DNA of 15,102 nt from Anaerolineae bacterium (lineage in GTDB: Bacteria > Chloroflexota > Anaerolineae > JAFGEY01), in assembly GCA_016929205.1 (NCBI GenBank), contig JAFGJF010000047.1, forward strand, positions 1 to 15,102. Direction: 5' to 3'. Position numbers and translations under genes: made by a program. The stretch's first letter is position 1; every line of letters starts with the position of its first letter. Below, piece after piece: positions 1-6,854 of the stretch. Under the pieces are notes generated by a model, which worked only from the letters and a program-made list of their open reading frames with translations, was not told the origin of the DNA and did no database searches.

Positions 1-2
1 TG

Positions 3-587
3 CGCATTGGCCAAATGGTTTTTTTGCGCGCCCTGGCCGGCATCGGCACCGTCGCCGTAGCCGCACACGCTGTGGCCTTGCGCGCCGAGTCGTTCTCGTT
101 TATGCCGGGCTTTGGCTTTGCCGTTGCTGGCACAACCATGGTCGGACAGGCCTTGGGGGCCCACGATCCAAAACGTGCATCCCAGAGCGGGTTCATCACT
201 TTCGAAGTCGCGGCCTGGCTGATGGCAGTGATGGGCCTGGTTTTTATTTTGTTTCCACGCCCCCTCATTGCCCTCTTTACCGATGACCTTGTCGTGATCG
301 AACTGGCTGTGACCCCACTGCGCATCGTCGGCTTTGTCCAGCCCCTGCTGGCGGCATCGATGGTCTTTCCTGGTTGTTTGCGTGGCGCGGGCGACACGCG
401 TTTCCCAATGTTCGTCACCACTGTCAGCATCTGGGCCATCCGAGTGCCGTCGGTCTTTATCCTTGGCCTGGCCCTGGGTTGGGGCCTCAACGGCGCGTGG
501 CTGGGTATGGCTATCGACCTCGCCGTGCGTGGCACGATCTTTTTCCTGCGCTTTCGCGGCGGTCGTTGGCAAAAAGCGCTCGTGTGA
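3..587 (+). CDS. MATE family multidrug/cation antiporter, C-terminal part (5' end cut by window edge)
   Basis: The reading frame is open to the left edge, so only about the last 194 residues are present; a full MATE protein is usually 440-470 residues. The visible part has several hydrophobic membrane segments, for example around the stretches FGFAVAGTTMVGQALGA, WLMAVMGLVFILF and IWAIRVPSVFILGLALGWGL. It also carries the loop CLRGAGDTRFPM, which is highly characteristic of the second half of MATE transporters. Members export organic cations, drugs or metabolites across the cytoplasmic membrane using a Na+ or H+ gradient. The ATG at 15 is internal and is not the start. The protein ends with a basic tail (RFRGGRWQKALV). 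It converges with the M24 peptidase gene, leaving about 138 bp between the stops. Family assignment is firm; the substrate cannot be told. Confidence 0.9.
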   Translation, partial: RIGQMVFLRALAGIGTVAVAAHAVALRAESFSFMPGFGFAVAGTTMVGQALGAHDPKRASQSGFITFEVAAWLMAVMGLVFILFPRPLIALFTDDLVVIELAVTPLRIVGFVQPLLAASMVFPGCLRGAGDTRFPMFVTTVSIWAIRVPSVFILGLALGWGLNGAWLGMAIDLAVRGTIFFLRFRGGRWQKALV

Positions 588-725
588 CCTGCCAGGTAGG
601 CATTTATGTCCTGGGCCAAGTCGGCTGGGATGACGACGGCAGCCGCTGCTTTGCCCTCGGCCACCCGCTACTCCGCACCGGCGACCAAGCCAAAGGAAAA
701 TGTTGGCAAACTTGGCAAACGAGGA
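588..725. other. Intergenic region between convergent genes
   Basis: This gap separates the stops of the MATE and M24 peptidase genes. I see no convincing intrinsic terminator, meaning no GC-rich hairpin followed by a T-run on either strand. The one structured item is a perfect 9-bp tandem duplication, TTGGCAAAC, at 703-711 and 712-720, just beyond the peptidase stop. Short open frames crossing this gap are antisense shadows of the peptidase gene. Confidence 0.5.
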
Positions 726-1988
726 CTAGCCAATCAAGTGAAACTCGGTCTGCCGCCCATGCAGCCACGTCAACTTGCCGCCGGTCAACAGCGCGTCCTC
801 CTCCAGCGCGATCTGGACCTCCTGTCCACCCCACTCTGGAAGCACTTTTTTGACGTTGAGTTCAATCGCGTAACACGTCTGATCGAACAACTCGTAATCG
901 CCCCGACCGGGCACGCCCTGCTGGCGATCCCACAAGCCGATCGTCGGCCCGGCGGCATGCCCGTGATAGCCAAGCGGATGGGAATAGATACTTGGCTTTA
1001 GCCCTTCCCCCTCGGCCTTTTCCAACGCCGCCCGCAGCACCTCGTTCCCAGTCCGCCCGAGCGCCATTTCCCGGGCGTGAATATCCTGCAGCCGGTTCCC
1101 TTCGACCAGGGCCTCCTTGAGCCCCGGCGGGGCGTCATACTCACCAGCCCTGAGCACGTATGCATTCTGCTGTTGATCCGTGGCCAGTCCCAAGTACATA
1201 AAACCGACGTCGCAATGCAGCAAATCGCCGGGCAAGATCAATTCGCGCCCCTGTTGGGCATCATAACGCTGTCCCTGCGCCTGGATCTCGACATCCGGTT
1301 GGAACCAGGCGATCAGGCCCAGATCGCGCATAGTTTGCCGCATCCACCACACCACGTCCTGCGTTGTCGTGATCCCCGGTTGGATCACCCGGCTGGAAAA
1401 CGCTTCGGCAATCAGGGCGTGACCGATCTCGATCAGGCCAGGATAGACGATCCGCTCTGGCTCAATGCGATGCTCCAACCAACCGATACACAAGCGCCCT
1501 GCGCTGCGCACGCGAGACATAACATCGTCGCCCAGCACGGCAGCAATGCGCTCGTGTTCAGAATGCGTCAGTCCATCTGCTAGAGCAAAAGTTTTGGACA
1601 CGTTGAGCCCAATTACCTTGGGCTTGCGCTCACGTACAATCCGTGCCAAACAGTCATATTGTTCTTCTTCATCCGGGTTCCATGCCGGCTGGTACACATC
1701 ACCCAACCCGTATCGACCCAACGTCAGCCGCTCCACGCTGCCATCCGCCTGTAAGGTAAAAACCAGGATCGTTCGCCTGCGCGCCGCCATGGCTGGCTGC
1801 GGCAGCAACGTCATCACCACTGGATCCTCGTTGTACTCGCGGGCGACGACGATCCACATATCAAACCCTTCGCGCTGCATCAACTCGGGTAAAAATGTCT
1901 CCAGCCGATGCTCAAGCCAGCGGTTGCGAACTTGCGCCCGCTCGCGCAACGGCAGTATTTTGGCTCGATAGGTATCGATACTTTTCAT
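726..1988 (-). CDS. M24 family metallopeptidase (Xaa-Pro aminopeptidase/creatinase-like)
   Basis: This 420-residue protein has the two-part architecture of the pita-bread family: an N-terminal creatinase-like domain (about 1-180) and a C-terminal catalytic M24 domain (about 185-415). The five expected metal ligands can be placed by analogy with aminopeptidase P. They are D260 in HCDVG, D271 in ATDQQ, H337 in SHPLGYHGH (with H344 as the second conserved histidine), E376 in YAIELN, and E396 in IALEEDALLT. Proteins of this family hydrolyse the bond before proline or act on related small substrates in the cytoplasm using two Mn2+ or Co2+ ions. The ATG at 1988 has an AAGGAT ribosome site 8 nt upstream. 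The gene lies 59 nt after the nitroreductase stop on the same strand, so co-transcription is likely. No signal peptide is seen. The exact peptide specificity is unknown, and the N-terminal domain is not diagnostic of true prolidase. Confidence 0.9.
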   Translation of the reverse strand: MKSIDTYRAKILPLRERAQVRNRWLEHRLETFLPELMQREGFDMWIVVAREYNEDPVVMTLLPQPAMAARRRTILVFTLQADGSVERLTLGRYGLGDVYQPAWNPDEEEQYDCLARIVRERKPKVIGLNVSKTFALADGLTHSEHERIAAVLGDDVMSRVRSAGRLCIGWLEHRIEPERIVYPGLIEIGHALIAEAFSSRVIQPGITTTQDVVWWMRQTMRDLGLIAWFQPDVEIQAQGQRYDAQQGRELILPGDLLHCDVGFMYLGLATDQQQNAYVLRAGEYDAPPGLKEALVEGNRLQDIHAREMALGRTGNEVLRAALEKAEGEGLKPSIYSHPLGYHGHAAGPTIGLWDRQQGVPGRGDYELFDQTCYAIELNVKKVLPEWGGQEVQIALEEDALLTGGKLTWLHGRQTEFHLIG

Positions 1989-2047
1989 ATGGTCAATCCT
2001 TCAACAACAACTCGATCACCGGCAATTCCAGGATCTATGAAATTAGC

Positions 2048-2623
2048 CTACATCTCGGCAACAATCAGTTCGTCCAGCATACGCTTAGGCACGTGATGTA
2101 CGTCGTCTTGATCGCGATAATACTTGGTGTCGCCATCGGGGCCAATGTCTTCGAGGATGACCTTTTCCACGGGTTTGCCCAGGGCCAGGATCAGCAAGAT
2201 ATCGTACCGATCTGCGATGTTGAGCGCTGCACGCAGTTTGTCGCGATCGATCGAGCCGATCATACAGCCGCCCAACCCCTTTTCCGTGGCACCAAGCATG
2301 ATCGACTGGGCGGCAATGCCGTGATCGCAGCCCGCCGATTGGCTGACCTCGGTATCACCCAGGATGATGACATATGCCGTCGGACGTTCGCCCTCTGCCG
2401 GCCCGGGCCAGTCCTTCAGATAGCCGGCCCACCGGGTATGAGGAAACACCTTGGCATTATTCTCCGGATCACATACCAGCACAAACTTGAGCGGCTGGCG
2501 GTTTGAACCGGAAGCCGAATATCGCGCCAGATTGACCAACTCGCGCAACGTATCGAGTTCGATCGCCACGCGTTCATCAAAGCGGCGGTAACTGCGGGTT
2601 TTCTTGACCAGATCTTGAAGCAT
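2048..2623 (-). CDS. Nitroreductase family protein (FMN-dependent oxidoreductase)
   Basis: With the start chosen here the product has 191 residues, normal for a compact nitroreductase. N-terminal hallmarks of the FMN-binding fold are TRSYRRF (residues 9-15) and SASGSNRQPLKF (about 36-47). The middle has the usual CDHGIAAQSIMLGATEKGLGGCMIG stretch (split here as CDHGIAAQSIM and LGATEKGLGGCMIG), and the C-terminal part contains LALGKPVE. Such enzymes use NAD(P)H and FMN to reduce nitro groups, quinones or other electrophiles in the cytoplasm. The frame extends upstream to 2668, but the ATG at 2623 is preceded by an excellent GAGGAGGA site with 5-nt spacing, so the longer start is rejected. It is probably the first gene of a two-gene unit with the M24 peptidase. 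The physiological substrate cannot be inferred. Confidence 0.9.
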   Translation of the reverse strand: MLQDLVKKTRSYRRFDERVAIELDTLRELVNLARYSASGSNRQPLKFVLVCDPENNAKVFPHTRWAGYLKDWPGPAEGERPTAYVIILGDTEVSQSAGCDHGIAAQSIMLGATEKGLGGCMIGSIDRDKLRAALNIADRYDILLILALGKPVEKVILEDIGPDGDTKYYRDQDDVHHVPKRMLDELIVAEM

Positions 2624-2628
2624 AGAAT

Positions 2629-2636
2629 TCCTCCTC
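2629..2636 (-). promoter_or_regulatory. Ribosome binding site that fixes the nitroreductase start
   Basis: Read on the minus strand the sequence is GAGGAGGA, followed by 5 nt and then the ATG ending at 2623. It is the strongest Shine-Dalgarno match in the window and decides for the internal ATG over the in-frame ATGs 42-45 nt further upstream. Confidence 0.85.
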
Positions 2637-2677
2637 AGAGAGATGATACAGGGGATAACTGACATCATACGATCCTT

Positions 2678-2705
2678 ATTCTAGCACAAGTCGGGGTAGA
2701 AACAA
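2678..2705 (-). promoter_or_regulatory. Putative extended -10 promoter of the nitroreductase/M24 unit
   Basis: On the minus strand there is a TGC-TAGAAT extended -10 (TAGAAT at 2683-2678), with a weak -35, TTGTTT, 16 bp upstream at 2705-2700. Transcription would start near 2671, giving a leader of roughly 48 nt before the ATG. The -10 matches consensus at 5 of 6 positions and the TGn extension compensates for the poor -35. Basis is pattern matching only. Confidence 0.5.
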
Positions 2706-2741
2706 ATCTGGGTACAAACGCCAAGATCGCAGCAACTCGGT

Positions 2742-2770
2742 TTGGCACTGAACGCCATTTATAGTAAACT
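2742..2770 (+). promoter_or_regulatory. Putative promoter of the primase-like/HEAT gene
   Basis: TTGGCA at 2742-2747 and TAAACT at 2765-2770 are separated by 17 bp. This gives a predicted start near 2777 and a leader of about 36 nt. It is back-to-back with the nitroreductase promoter, so the two divergent genes would share a control region of about 60 bp. Confidence 0.45.
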
Positions 2771-2812
2771 GTACGCGGAGCAATTCCGTACGCACTCACA
2801 AGGGGAAGAGAA

Positions 2813-5305
2813 ATGAACACGATTACATTGGGGCGCAAACCAACACTTGGCGAGGTTACGGCCTATTATCGCCGGCAAGATGTTCTCCAATTCATACTCG
2901 ACACGAGCTGCACGCGGAGCCTGGTCCTCGTCATCCCGCGCAAGTCGCATTGGGAACCAGACTGGGACAAGGACGAGATCAAGGCCGACAATATCGAACA
3001 ACTCGAACGATCGATAGCGAAAAAGATCGGCGACTACCTGTCCGGGATCGCCCCCGAGGACCGCCCGCCATTCTACCCTTCGATCCACCAGATGGTGACC
3101 AAATCGCAAGGCGGAGAAAATGGGGCAAAACAAGTTATGGACTGCGTGTTCGAAGCCGACCTGCCCACCTGGCGCGATTCCTTCCAGGATGTCAGTGCGG
3201 TTTTGGGATTGATGAACCAATATGGCGTGCCCTATCAACACAAATTCAGCGGCCACCGCAGCCTGCACATCACCATTCCCGCTGAAACATTGCCGCAAGG
3301 CTATCGCGGCAAGAACGCGGCCAAGTTGGCCGGCAAGCTGTTGCAGTGGAGCAATAGCCAGGCGCATCGCCTGCCCAAGATCACCCGCATGCCCTACAGC
3401 CTCAACGAAGACACCGGCCTGGTCTGCCTGCCTATCGAGCGCAACGCGCTGGACGCGTTTCGCCCATGGCAGGCCAACTTGCACCTGGTCGAGGTCGACA
3501 CGGCCTGGCAAAACGACGACTATACAGATACCCAAACCAACCTGCAGGCGTTACTCAATGCCCTGGGCGACGACATCGCGGCAGAGTACGATGGCCCAAT
3601 GGTACCGACTGCCAGACGGTTTTTCGCCGTCGATCGCGATACAATCACCAAGCGCTACCGCAGCAAGCTCCAACGCCTGCAGGCAAGCGGCGAGATTGGG
3701 CAGGCCTGGCGGCGTTTGGCGGAAACACGCGCTATGGATGAGCAAACCCTGCTGGATGGTCTGGACCTGGATGATCCCGATGCACAATGGCTGACTGTCG
3801 AAGCCTTTCTGTTCAACGGCACGGCCTTGTCCCAAAATGCGCTCTTCAAGTTGCTCACCCAGCAAGAGGAATACGTCTACCCGTCCGCCGTCGACGCCAT
3901 CCTGCGCTTCGAAAAAAGTATCTGGCCCACCCTGGTCCATATGATCGGCGATTTGGACCGTCTACCCACCGTCGGCACCCGGGCCGTATACCTGCTGACT
4001 CAGAGCGAATCGCTCAGAGAGCGTGTCTTGGGCGCTCTCGTACAGGATGCAGGCCGCTCGCATGATGCGATGATCATCTCGGCCTGCCTGGTCGGGGCGA
4101 TCATCGGTGACTGGACTGGCGCGTCCAACCTTTTACTGCAAGCGCGAGACGCACCATCCCTCAGCAAGCAAGATCGTGTCAGGTTGCAGGCCCTGGACCT
4201 GATGCGCACACTCGTTGGATGGGACAAGGAAACCGAGGCCCGCAAAACGAGGGACTTGGCCGCGCTCGGTCCCGACGTCGCCAACCTGCTCTTGATCGCT
4301 GCCGGCAGTCCCAGCAGACGCTTCCGGCGCGGCATCGTCTCCGCGTTGGCCGAACAGGCCGACCCGCGCAGCATCGCGTTTTTGATTCGCGCCCTCGACG
4401 ACGACTATACCAAGGTGCGCCGTAAGGCCATCGCCGGGCTGATTCGCATCGGCGAGCCCGCCGTTGACAGTCTGATCGAGGCCGCCGCCAGCGATCAGGT
4501 CCGAATCCGCCGCTACGCCATCAACTGCCTGGGCTCACTCGGTGTGCCGCGCGCCAAAGCGGCAATCATCCAGGCCCTCGACGACGGCGAAGAGATGGTT
4601 CGCAGGCAGGCTGTGCGCGCGTTGCAGAAAACAGCAACAATCGAGGACATCGAGCCACTCAAGCAGTTCTTGCGCCAGGCACTGCCTGACAACGCCGTTG
4701 AAGCGACCAAGATCCTGGAGGCGTTGGGCGACGAGGGCATCCGATCGATGGTCGATTTAGCTCTCCAGGAACACAATCTGCCCGCGGCCTATTTCATCGC
4801 CCGGCAGGGCGACGATCGCGGGCGCACCATGCTCGTCCAAACCTTGTCATCTGAGGACACCGAGCGACGTGATGCCGCCGTCGAATACCTGCGCGAGCTA
4901 AATGACGAGCATTGTGTGCCCTCCCTGATCGAACGGCTGCGTGCCGCCACCGATTGGGACGGCGCGTTCATCGCCCACGAATTGGGCCGCATCGGCACCC
5001 CGAAAGCCGTCGCCGCCCTGATTGAGACACTGGAGCAAAACGAAGCCCCGATGATCCGTCGCGCTGCGGTACGTGGCTTGTGGGAGACGCGCTCCCCTGT
5101 CGCCATCGAGCCGCTCATCCAGTGCATCGCTCGCGATCCTGACTCGAAGGTGCGAAAGCACAGCGTCGACGCCCTGGCTCAAATCGGCCCGGCGGTCATC
5201 GCCCCGCTACAACAAGCACTGGAAAACGAAACCATCCTGGGCCGGCACCGCCAAGACCTGGCCCGCAAGGTGTTGAAAAAATTGAGAGTGGATATAACAA
5301 GATGA
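2813..5305 (+). CDS. Archaeo-eukaryotic primase-like domain fused to HEAT repeats
   Basis: This 830-residue, apparently cytoplasmic protein has two parts. Residues 1 to about 280 resemble the small-subunit/LigD-type AEP primase fold. They have a YYRRQDV start (18-24), an acidic strand VFEADLP (112-118), FSGHRSLHITIPAE (145-158) matching the SGxRGxHI nucleotide-binding motif with H152, and TRMPYSLNEDTG (191-202) matching the late RxPxSLxxxTG motif. Residues from about 320 to 500 look helical. Residues 500-825 are regular HEAT/PBS-lyase-type repeats (for example VRRKAIAGLIRIGEPAVDSLIEA, 23 residues, repeated with variation). The first catalytic acid pair is E114-x-D116 instead of DxD, and no Asp is seen in the usual place before TRMPYSL, so polymerase activity is uncertain. 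The ATG at 2813 has AGGGGAAGAG just upstream. The gene is monocistronic by spacing. The domain reading is good; the function is unknown and may be nucleic-acid binding or repair. Confidence 0.8.
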   Translation: MNTITLGRKPTLGEVTAYYRRQDVLQFILDTSCTRSLVLVIPRKSHWEPDWDKDEIKADNIEQLERSIAKKIGDYLSGIAPEDRPPFYPSIHQMVTKSQGGENGAKQVMDCVFEADLPTWRDSFQDVSAVLGLMNQYGVPYQHKFSGHRSLHITIPAETLPQGYRGKNAAKLAGKLLQWSNSQAHRLPKITRMPYSLNEDTGLVCLPIERNALDAFRPWQANLHLVEVDTAWQNDDYTDTQTNLQALLNALGDDIAAEYDGPMVPTARRFFAVDRDTITKRYRSKLQRLQASGEIGQAWRRLAETRAMDEQTLLDGLDLDDPDAQWLTVEAFLFNGTALSQNALFKLLTQQEEYVYPSAVDAILRFEKSIWPTLVHMIGDLDRLPTVGTRAVYLLTQSESLRERVLGALVQDAGRSHDAMIISACLVGAIIGDWTGASNLLLQARDAPSLSKQDRVRLQALDLMRTLVGWDKETEARKTRDLAALGPDVANLLLIAAGSPSRRFRRGIVSALAEQADPRSIAFLIRALDDDYTKVRRKAIAGLIRIGEPAVDSLIEAAASDQVRIRRYAINCLGSLGVPRAKAAIIQALDDGEEMVRRQAVRALQKTATIEDIEPLKQFLRQALPDNAVEATKILEALGDEGIRSMVDLALQEHNLPAAYFIARQGDDRGRTMLVQTLSSEDTERRDAAVEYLRELNDEHCVPSLIERLRAATDWDGAFIAHELGRIGTPKAVAALIETLEQNEAPMIRRAAVRGLWETRSPVAIEPLIQCIARDPDSKVRKHSVDALAQIGPAVIAPLQQALENETILGRHRQDLARKVLKKLRVDITR

Positions 5306-5315
5306 TAACAACACT

Positions 5316-5348
5316 ATTGGGCCACAATGCCCCTCTAAAGCCCACAAT
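5316..5348 (+). promoter_or_regulatory. Operator-like repeats upstream of the lipoprotein/ADH promoter
   Basis: An imperfect palindrome, ATTGGGCCACAAT, lies at 5316-5328. The half CCACAAT recurs at 5322-5328 and 5342-5348, a 20-bp period that places both copies on about the same helix face. The second copy abuts the -35 box at 5348. This could be a binding site for a regulator of the sugar cluster, but the repeats are short and chance is possible. Confidence 0.3.
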
Positions 5349-5376
5349 AGACACCTACGTCGCGCTATGGTATACT
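5348..5376 (+). promoter_or_regulatory. Promoter of the lipoprotein-ADH-epimerase cluster
   Basis: TAGACA (5348-5353), 17-bp spacer, TATACT (5371-5376), with a TGG extension just before the -10. Each hexamer matches consensus at 5 of 6 positions. The predicted start is near 5383, about 22 nt before the TTG of the small lipoprotein gene. It argues that the downstream genes are not simply co-transcribed with the HEAT gene. Confidence 0.65.
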
Positions 5377-5404
5377 TGGAATATCACAACATGGAGCGTT
5401 CGAG

Positions 5405-5590
5405 TTGGGCCAAAAACGACACGACACCGGACTGGTAAACTTGGGCAGGCGAGAGTTCCTCAAACAATGCGCCCTGGCAGGCACAGGCCTGCTCGCTGCG
5501 TGCTGCGTGCCTGCCCCCGGCAAACAAGACCAAGACGCGGTTTCGGAACAAGAGACCAATACGAATCCATTCCAGGCTTTCGCCCGCTAA
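5405..5590 (+). CDS. Small Tat-signal lipoprotein (61 codons), possibly a truncated remnant
   Basis: The predicted product starts at TTG 5405, which has GGAG 8 nt upstream (5393-5396) and lies just behind a good promoter. Residues 14-20 read GRREFLK, a close match to the twin-arginine motif S-R-R-x-F-L-K. A hydrophobic stretch follows (CALAGTGLL) and then a lipobox, LAAC, with Cys33 as the lipidation residue. Only about 28 polar residues follow (PAPGKQDQDAVSEQE...), ending in NPFQAFAR. The pattern predicts export by the Tat system and anchoring to the outer face of the membrane. Such signals usually lead long substrate-binding proteins or enzymes, so this may be a genuine mini-lipoprotein or the intact 5' end of a decayed gene. 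It stands 59 nt before the alcohol dehydrogenase gene. I do not recognise a family for the mature part. Confidence 0.65.
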   Translation: MGQKRHDTGLVNLGRREFLKQCALAGTGLLAACCVPAPGKQDQDAVSEQETNTNPFQAFAR

Positions 5591-5649
5591 GCGCTGGCCT
5601 GGAAAAGAAGAAAACCGAGCCTGGTAAGCAATACTTGAAAGGGATCATC

Positions 5650-6798
5650 ATGGGATCTTTTTTTCTGCCAACTACGATCGTCACCGGAACGGGGTGCCTG
5701 CAAGAGCTGGGCGAACGTGCCGTCCAATTTGGCAGCAAAGCGATGCTGGTCTGTGGCGTGCACTCGCTTCAAGCGTCCGGTCAACTCGACCGGACACTGG
5801 GCCTGCTGTGGGGTTCGGGTGTCAAGACCACGGTTTATGCTGCCGTCTCGGGCGAACCCACACTTGACATGGTGCAAGCCGGCCTGGAACGAGCACGAGA
5901 CCACACTGCCGAGCTGATCATCGGCATCGGCGGTGGCAGCGCCATGGACGCTGCCAAGGCCATTGCCGGACTGTTCACCCACCCCGGCACCGTGCACGAA
6001 TATCACACCAAAGAACGGACCATCGGTGGCGGCGGGTTGCCCTGGATCGCGATTCCCACCACCGCCGGGACCGGCGCCGAAGTAACCAAAAACGCCGTGC
6101 TCAGCGATCCTGTACACCATAAAAAGGACAGCCTGCGCCATGACACCTGGTTTGCCAACCTTGCCCTGGTCGATCCCGAGTTGACTCTCACGGCTTCACC
6201 CGAGATCACCGCTGCCAGCGGCAGCGATGCCCTGACCCAAGCAATCGAGTCCTATACCTCAGTCGCCGCCAACCCGGTCACCGACGCCCTCGCCATCCAG
6301 GCCACCGCCCGCATCGGCCGCGCCCTCGAACAAGCCTGCTGCAACGGCCAGGACCTGGACGCGCGCGCCGATATGATCTATGGCAGCTTGCTCGCCGGCA
6401 TGGCCTTGGCCAACGCTCGCCTGGGCGGCGTGCACGGCATGGCTCATCCGTTGGGCCACCGCTATAACATCCCGCACGGAACGGTGTGCGGTCTGCTCTT
6501 ACCCTATACTATGGCCTACAATGTCGATTATGCCACGAACAAGTACGCACACGTTGCCCAATTGATCGGCGTTGACACCGCTGGAATGGATACTCACACC
6601 GCTGCTGAACAGGCCGTCGAATCTATCCGCGCCCTCTTTGCCCGGATCGGCATCCCTGGCAAGCTGGCACCATTCGGTGTCAAACGCCAAGATTTTCCAA
6701 CCATTATTGCCGAATCGCTGCCCTCTGGCTCGCTCAAACACAACCCGCGCCCGCTGGCAGCGCAAGACATCGAGGCCATTCTTAATGCTGCTCTGTAG
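5650..6798 (+). CDS. Iron-containing (class III) alcohol dehydrogenase
   Basis: The 382-residue length is typical of the family. Residues 93-103 ([11 protein letters not shown], starting about 92) form the NAD(P)-binding GGGS turn. [16 protein letters not shown] (135-150) is the second family signature. The C-terminal metal motif is [19 protein letters not shown] (259-277) with H266 and H276 as ligands; D193 in SDALTQAIE belongs to the same site. Where FucO-type enzymes have His in DALTHxIE, this protein has Q197, a change I believe occurs in other family members. The reaction is reversible NAD(P)-linked oxidation of an alcohol or polyol; the substrate is unknown, and the neighbours suggest a sugar-derived compound. 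The ATG at 5650 has AAAGGG 6 nt upstream. The frame is open back to 5302, but that extension lacks domain character and is rejected. It is followed 56 nt later by the AGE epimerase. Confidence 0.9.
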   Translation: MGSFFLPTTIVTGTGCLQELGERAVQFGSKAMLVCGVHSLQASGQLDRTLGLLWGSGVKTTVYAAVSGEPTLDMVQAGLERARDHTAELIIGIGGGSAMDAAKAIAGLFTHPGTVHEYHTKERTIGGGGLPWIAIPTTAGTGAEVTKNAVLSDPVHHKKDSLRHDTWFANLALVDPELTLTASPEITAASGSDALTQAIESYTSVAANPVTDALAIQATARIGRALEQACCNGQDLDARADMIYGSLLAGMALANARLGGVHGMAHPLGHRYNIPHGTVCGLLLPYTMAYNVDYATNKYAHVAQLIGVDTAGMDTHTAAEQAVESIRALFARIGIPGKLAPFGVKRQDFPTIIAESLPSGSLKHNPRPLAAQDIEAILNAAL

Positions 6799-6800
6799 GA

Positions 6801-6817
6801 GCAGGCCTTGTGCCTGC
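6801..6817 (+). repeat. Intergenic hairpin, REP-like (GCAGGC-CTTGT-GCCTGC)
   Basis: A perfect 6-bp GC-rich stem with a 5-nt loop begins directly after the alcohol dehydrogenase stop, followed by a second small CTGG/CCAG hairpin at 6818-6830. There is no T-run, so it is not a classical terminator. The sequence TAGGAGCAGGCCTTGTGCCTGCC resembles short dispersed palindromes found between genes in many bacterial genomes. Only one copy is present in this window, so its repeat nature is inferred. It may stabilise the upstream mRNA or reduce readthrough inside the cluster. Confidence 0.45.
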
Positions 6818-6854
6818 CTGGATTGGCCAGACGCCAAGATCGACAAGGATACCC

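Noticed and set aside
606..1001. Plus-strand frame after the MATE gene
   Set aside because: Most of it overlaps the M24 peptidase in antisense and it has no ribosome site or domain features.
2759..3535. 258-codon minus-strand open frame
   Set aside because: It is antisense to the primase-like gene, has no recognisable domain and no plausible ribosome site, and the opposite strand has clear motifs.
5302..5649. In-frame N-terminal extension of the alcohol dehydrogenase beginning at an ATGA overlap with the HEAT gene stop
   Set aside because: The extra 116 residues show no domain character, a good promoter lies inside, a Tat lipoprotein frame overlaps it, and ATG 5650 with AAAGGG gives the normal family length.
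6810..6854. GTG start 45 nt upstream for the AGE epimerase
   Set aside because: It lies within an intergenic hairpin and lacks a ribosome site. ATG 6855 has AAGGAT and matches the family N-terminus.
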